From Locusta migratoria (taxonomy: Eukaryota > Arthropoda > Insecta > Orthoptera > Acrididae), in contig CM048750.1 in assembly GCA_026315105.1 (NCBI GenBank), positions 168,916,549-168,980,548 on the forward strand: DNA of 64,000 nt, in the 5' to 3' direction. This document shows positions 63,715-64,000 of the stretch, piece by piece. The translations under genes were made by a program, and so were the position numbers. A model generated the notes under the pieces. That model saw only the letters and a program-made list of their open reading frames with translations, searched no databases and was not told where the DNA came from. Each line of letters starts with the position of its first letter. Positions within the stretch are counted from its first letter, which is position 1.

Positions 63715-64000
63715 ATACTTCCATCTCATAGCTGCTCTAGCAGCTACCAGGATGTACTGCTATCTGTGAGAAAGAATGAACACAATGATTAAGCCAGTGA
63801 ATCTACGTCTACCTCCTGAGCATCGTCGACCCCTAAGACCAAGTGACCGCTACTTCTAAAAGTGGGAGTATATATACACAAATATTGCTGAAACTATGAC
63901 GTATGAAACGGTTCGAATGTGTTCCATTTGAAAATGCAGTTTTCATTCGATGTCCGTTTACCGCTGGCGCATCCGCGGTCTTATTCACTCTTGTGACAGA
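63715..64000. other. unassigned sequence
   Basis: Nothing recognised up to the window edge. Confidence 0.5.

Overview
This window looks like a repeat-dominated stretch of a large insect genome. It most resembles a polyneopteran, probably an orthopteran (grasshopper or cricket type). That attribution is an inference from the mix of repeat families: tRNA-headed SINEs, RTE-like and CR1-like LINEs, Tc1/mariner elements, Helitrons and foldback elements. No species diagnosis was possible. There are no operons, no bacterial features, and no host protein-coding gene that I can support. Almost every recognisable protein segment belongs to a transposable element, usually broken by stops, frameshifts or later insertions.

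Layout. 0-5.6 kb: SINEs; a mariner-like element with ~100 bp inverted ends that holds a LINE fragment and a SINE; a piggyBac-like relic; and a second mariner copy broken by an LTR piece and a foldback element. 5.6-6.1 kb: GC-rich segment. 6.2-10.7 kb: foldback, short MITE, LINE RNase H relic, and a 1.8 kb element with ~490 bp inverted arms. 11.6-22 kb: RTE LINE relics, a mariner relic whose start region is split by a SINE, and two Tc1 copies. 23.8-26.8 kb: a nearly complete but decayed RTE-type LINE. 27.6-39.5 kb: three Helitron-derived segments, CR1-type LINE pieces, several foldback elements and an unnamed repeat present twice. 40.7-49.8 kb: GC-rich islands, a long inverted repeat carrying tRNA-like heads and an LTR, a mariner relic, a LINE with a 5' inversion, and a tRNA-headed composite repeat. 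51.5-58.0 kb: the best-preserved element, a ~6.5 kb LINE on the minus strand (ORF1, ORF2, four ~262 bp tandem repeats in the 3' region, a 57-nt poly(A)) inserted inside a tRNA-like element. 58-64 kb: SINEs, an RTE 5' fragment and a Tc1 relic.

How the parts fit. Two abundant SINE families (called A and B here) end in a tail with a short hairpin (GGGACT...AGTCCC in A, CGGAC...GTCCG in B). The same hairpin form occurs at the 3' end of a LINE fragment at 1.68 kb, which suggests that the SINEs are copied by that LINE's machinery. Many insertions carry clear target-site duplications (TSDs), so relative ages can be read from nesting. The deepest nest is at 37-38 kb: repeat, then foldback, then Helitron, then SINE.

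The most unusual signal is in the foldback elements. Their arms contain sequence matching the hammerhead ribozyme layout: CUGANGA, stem II, GAA, then a short palindromic stem III. The palindrome differs between families (ACATGT, ACCGGT, AATCGATT, ACTAGT) but stays self-complementary. The copy at 37.04-37.11 kb keeps the full core consensus.
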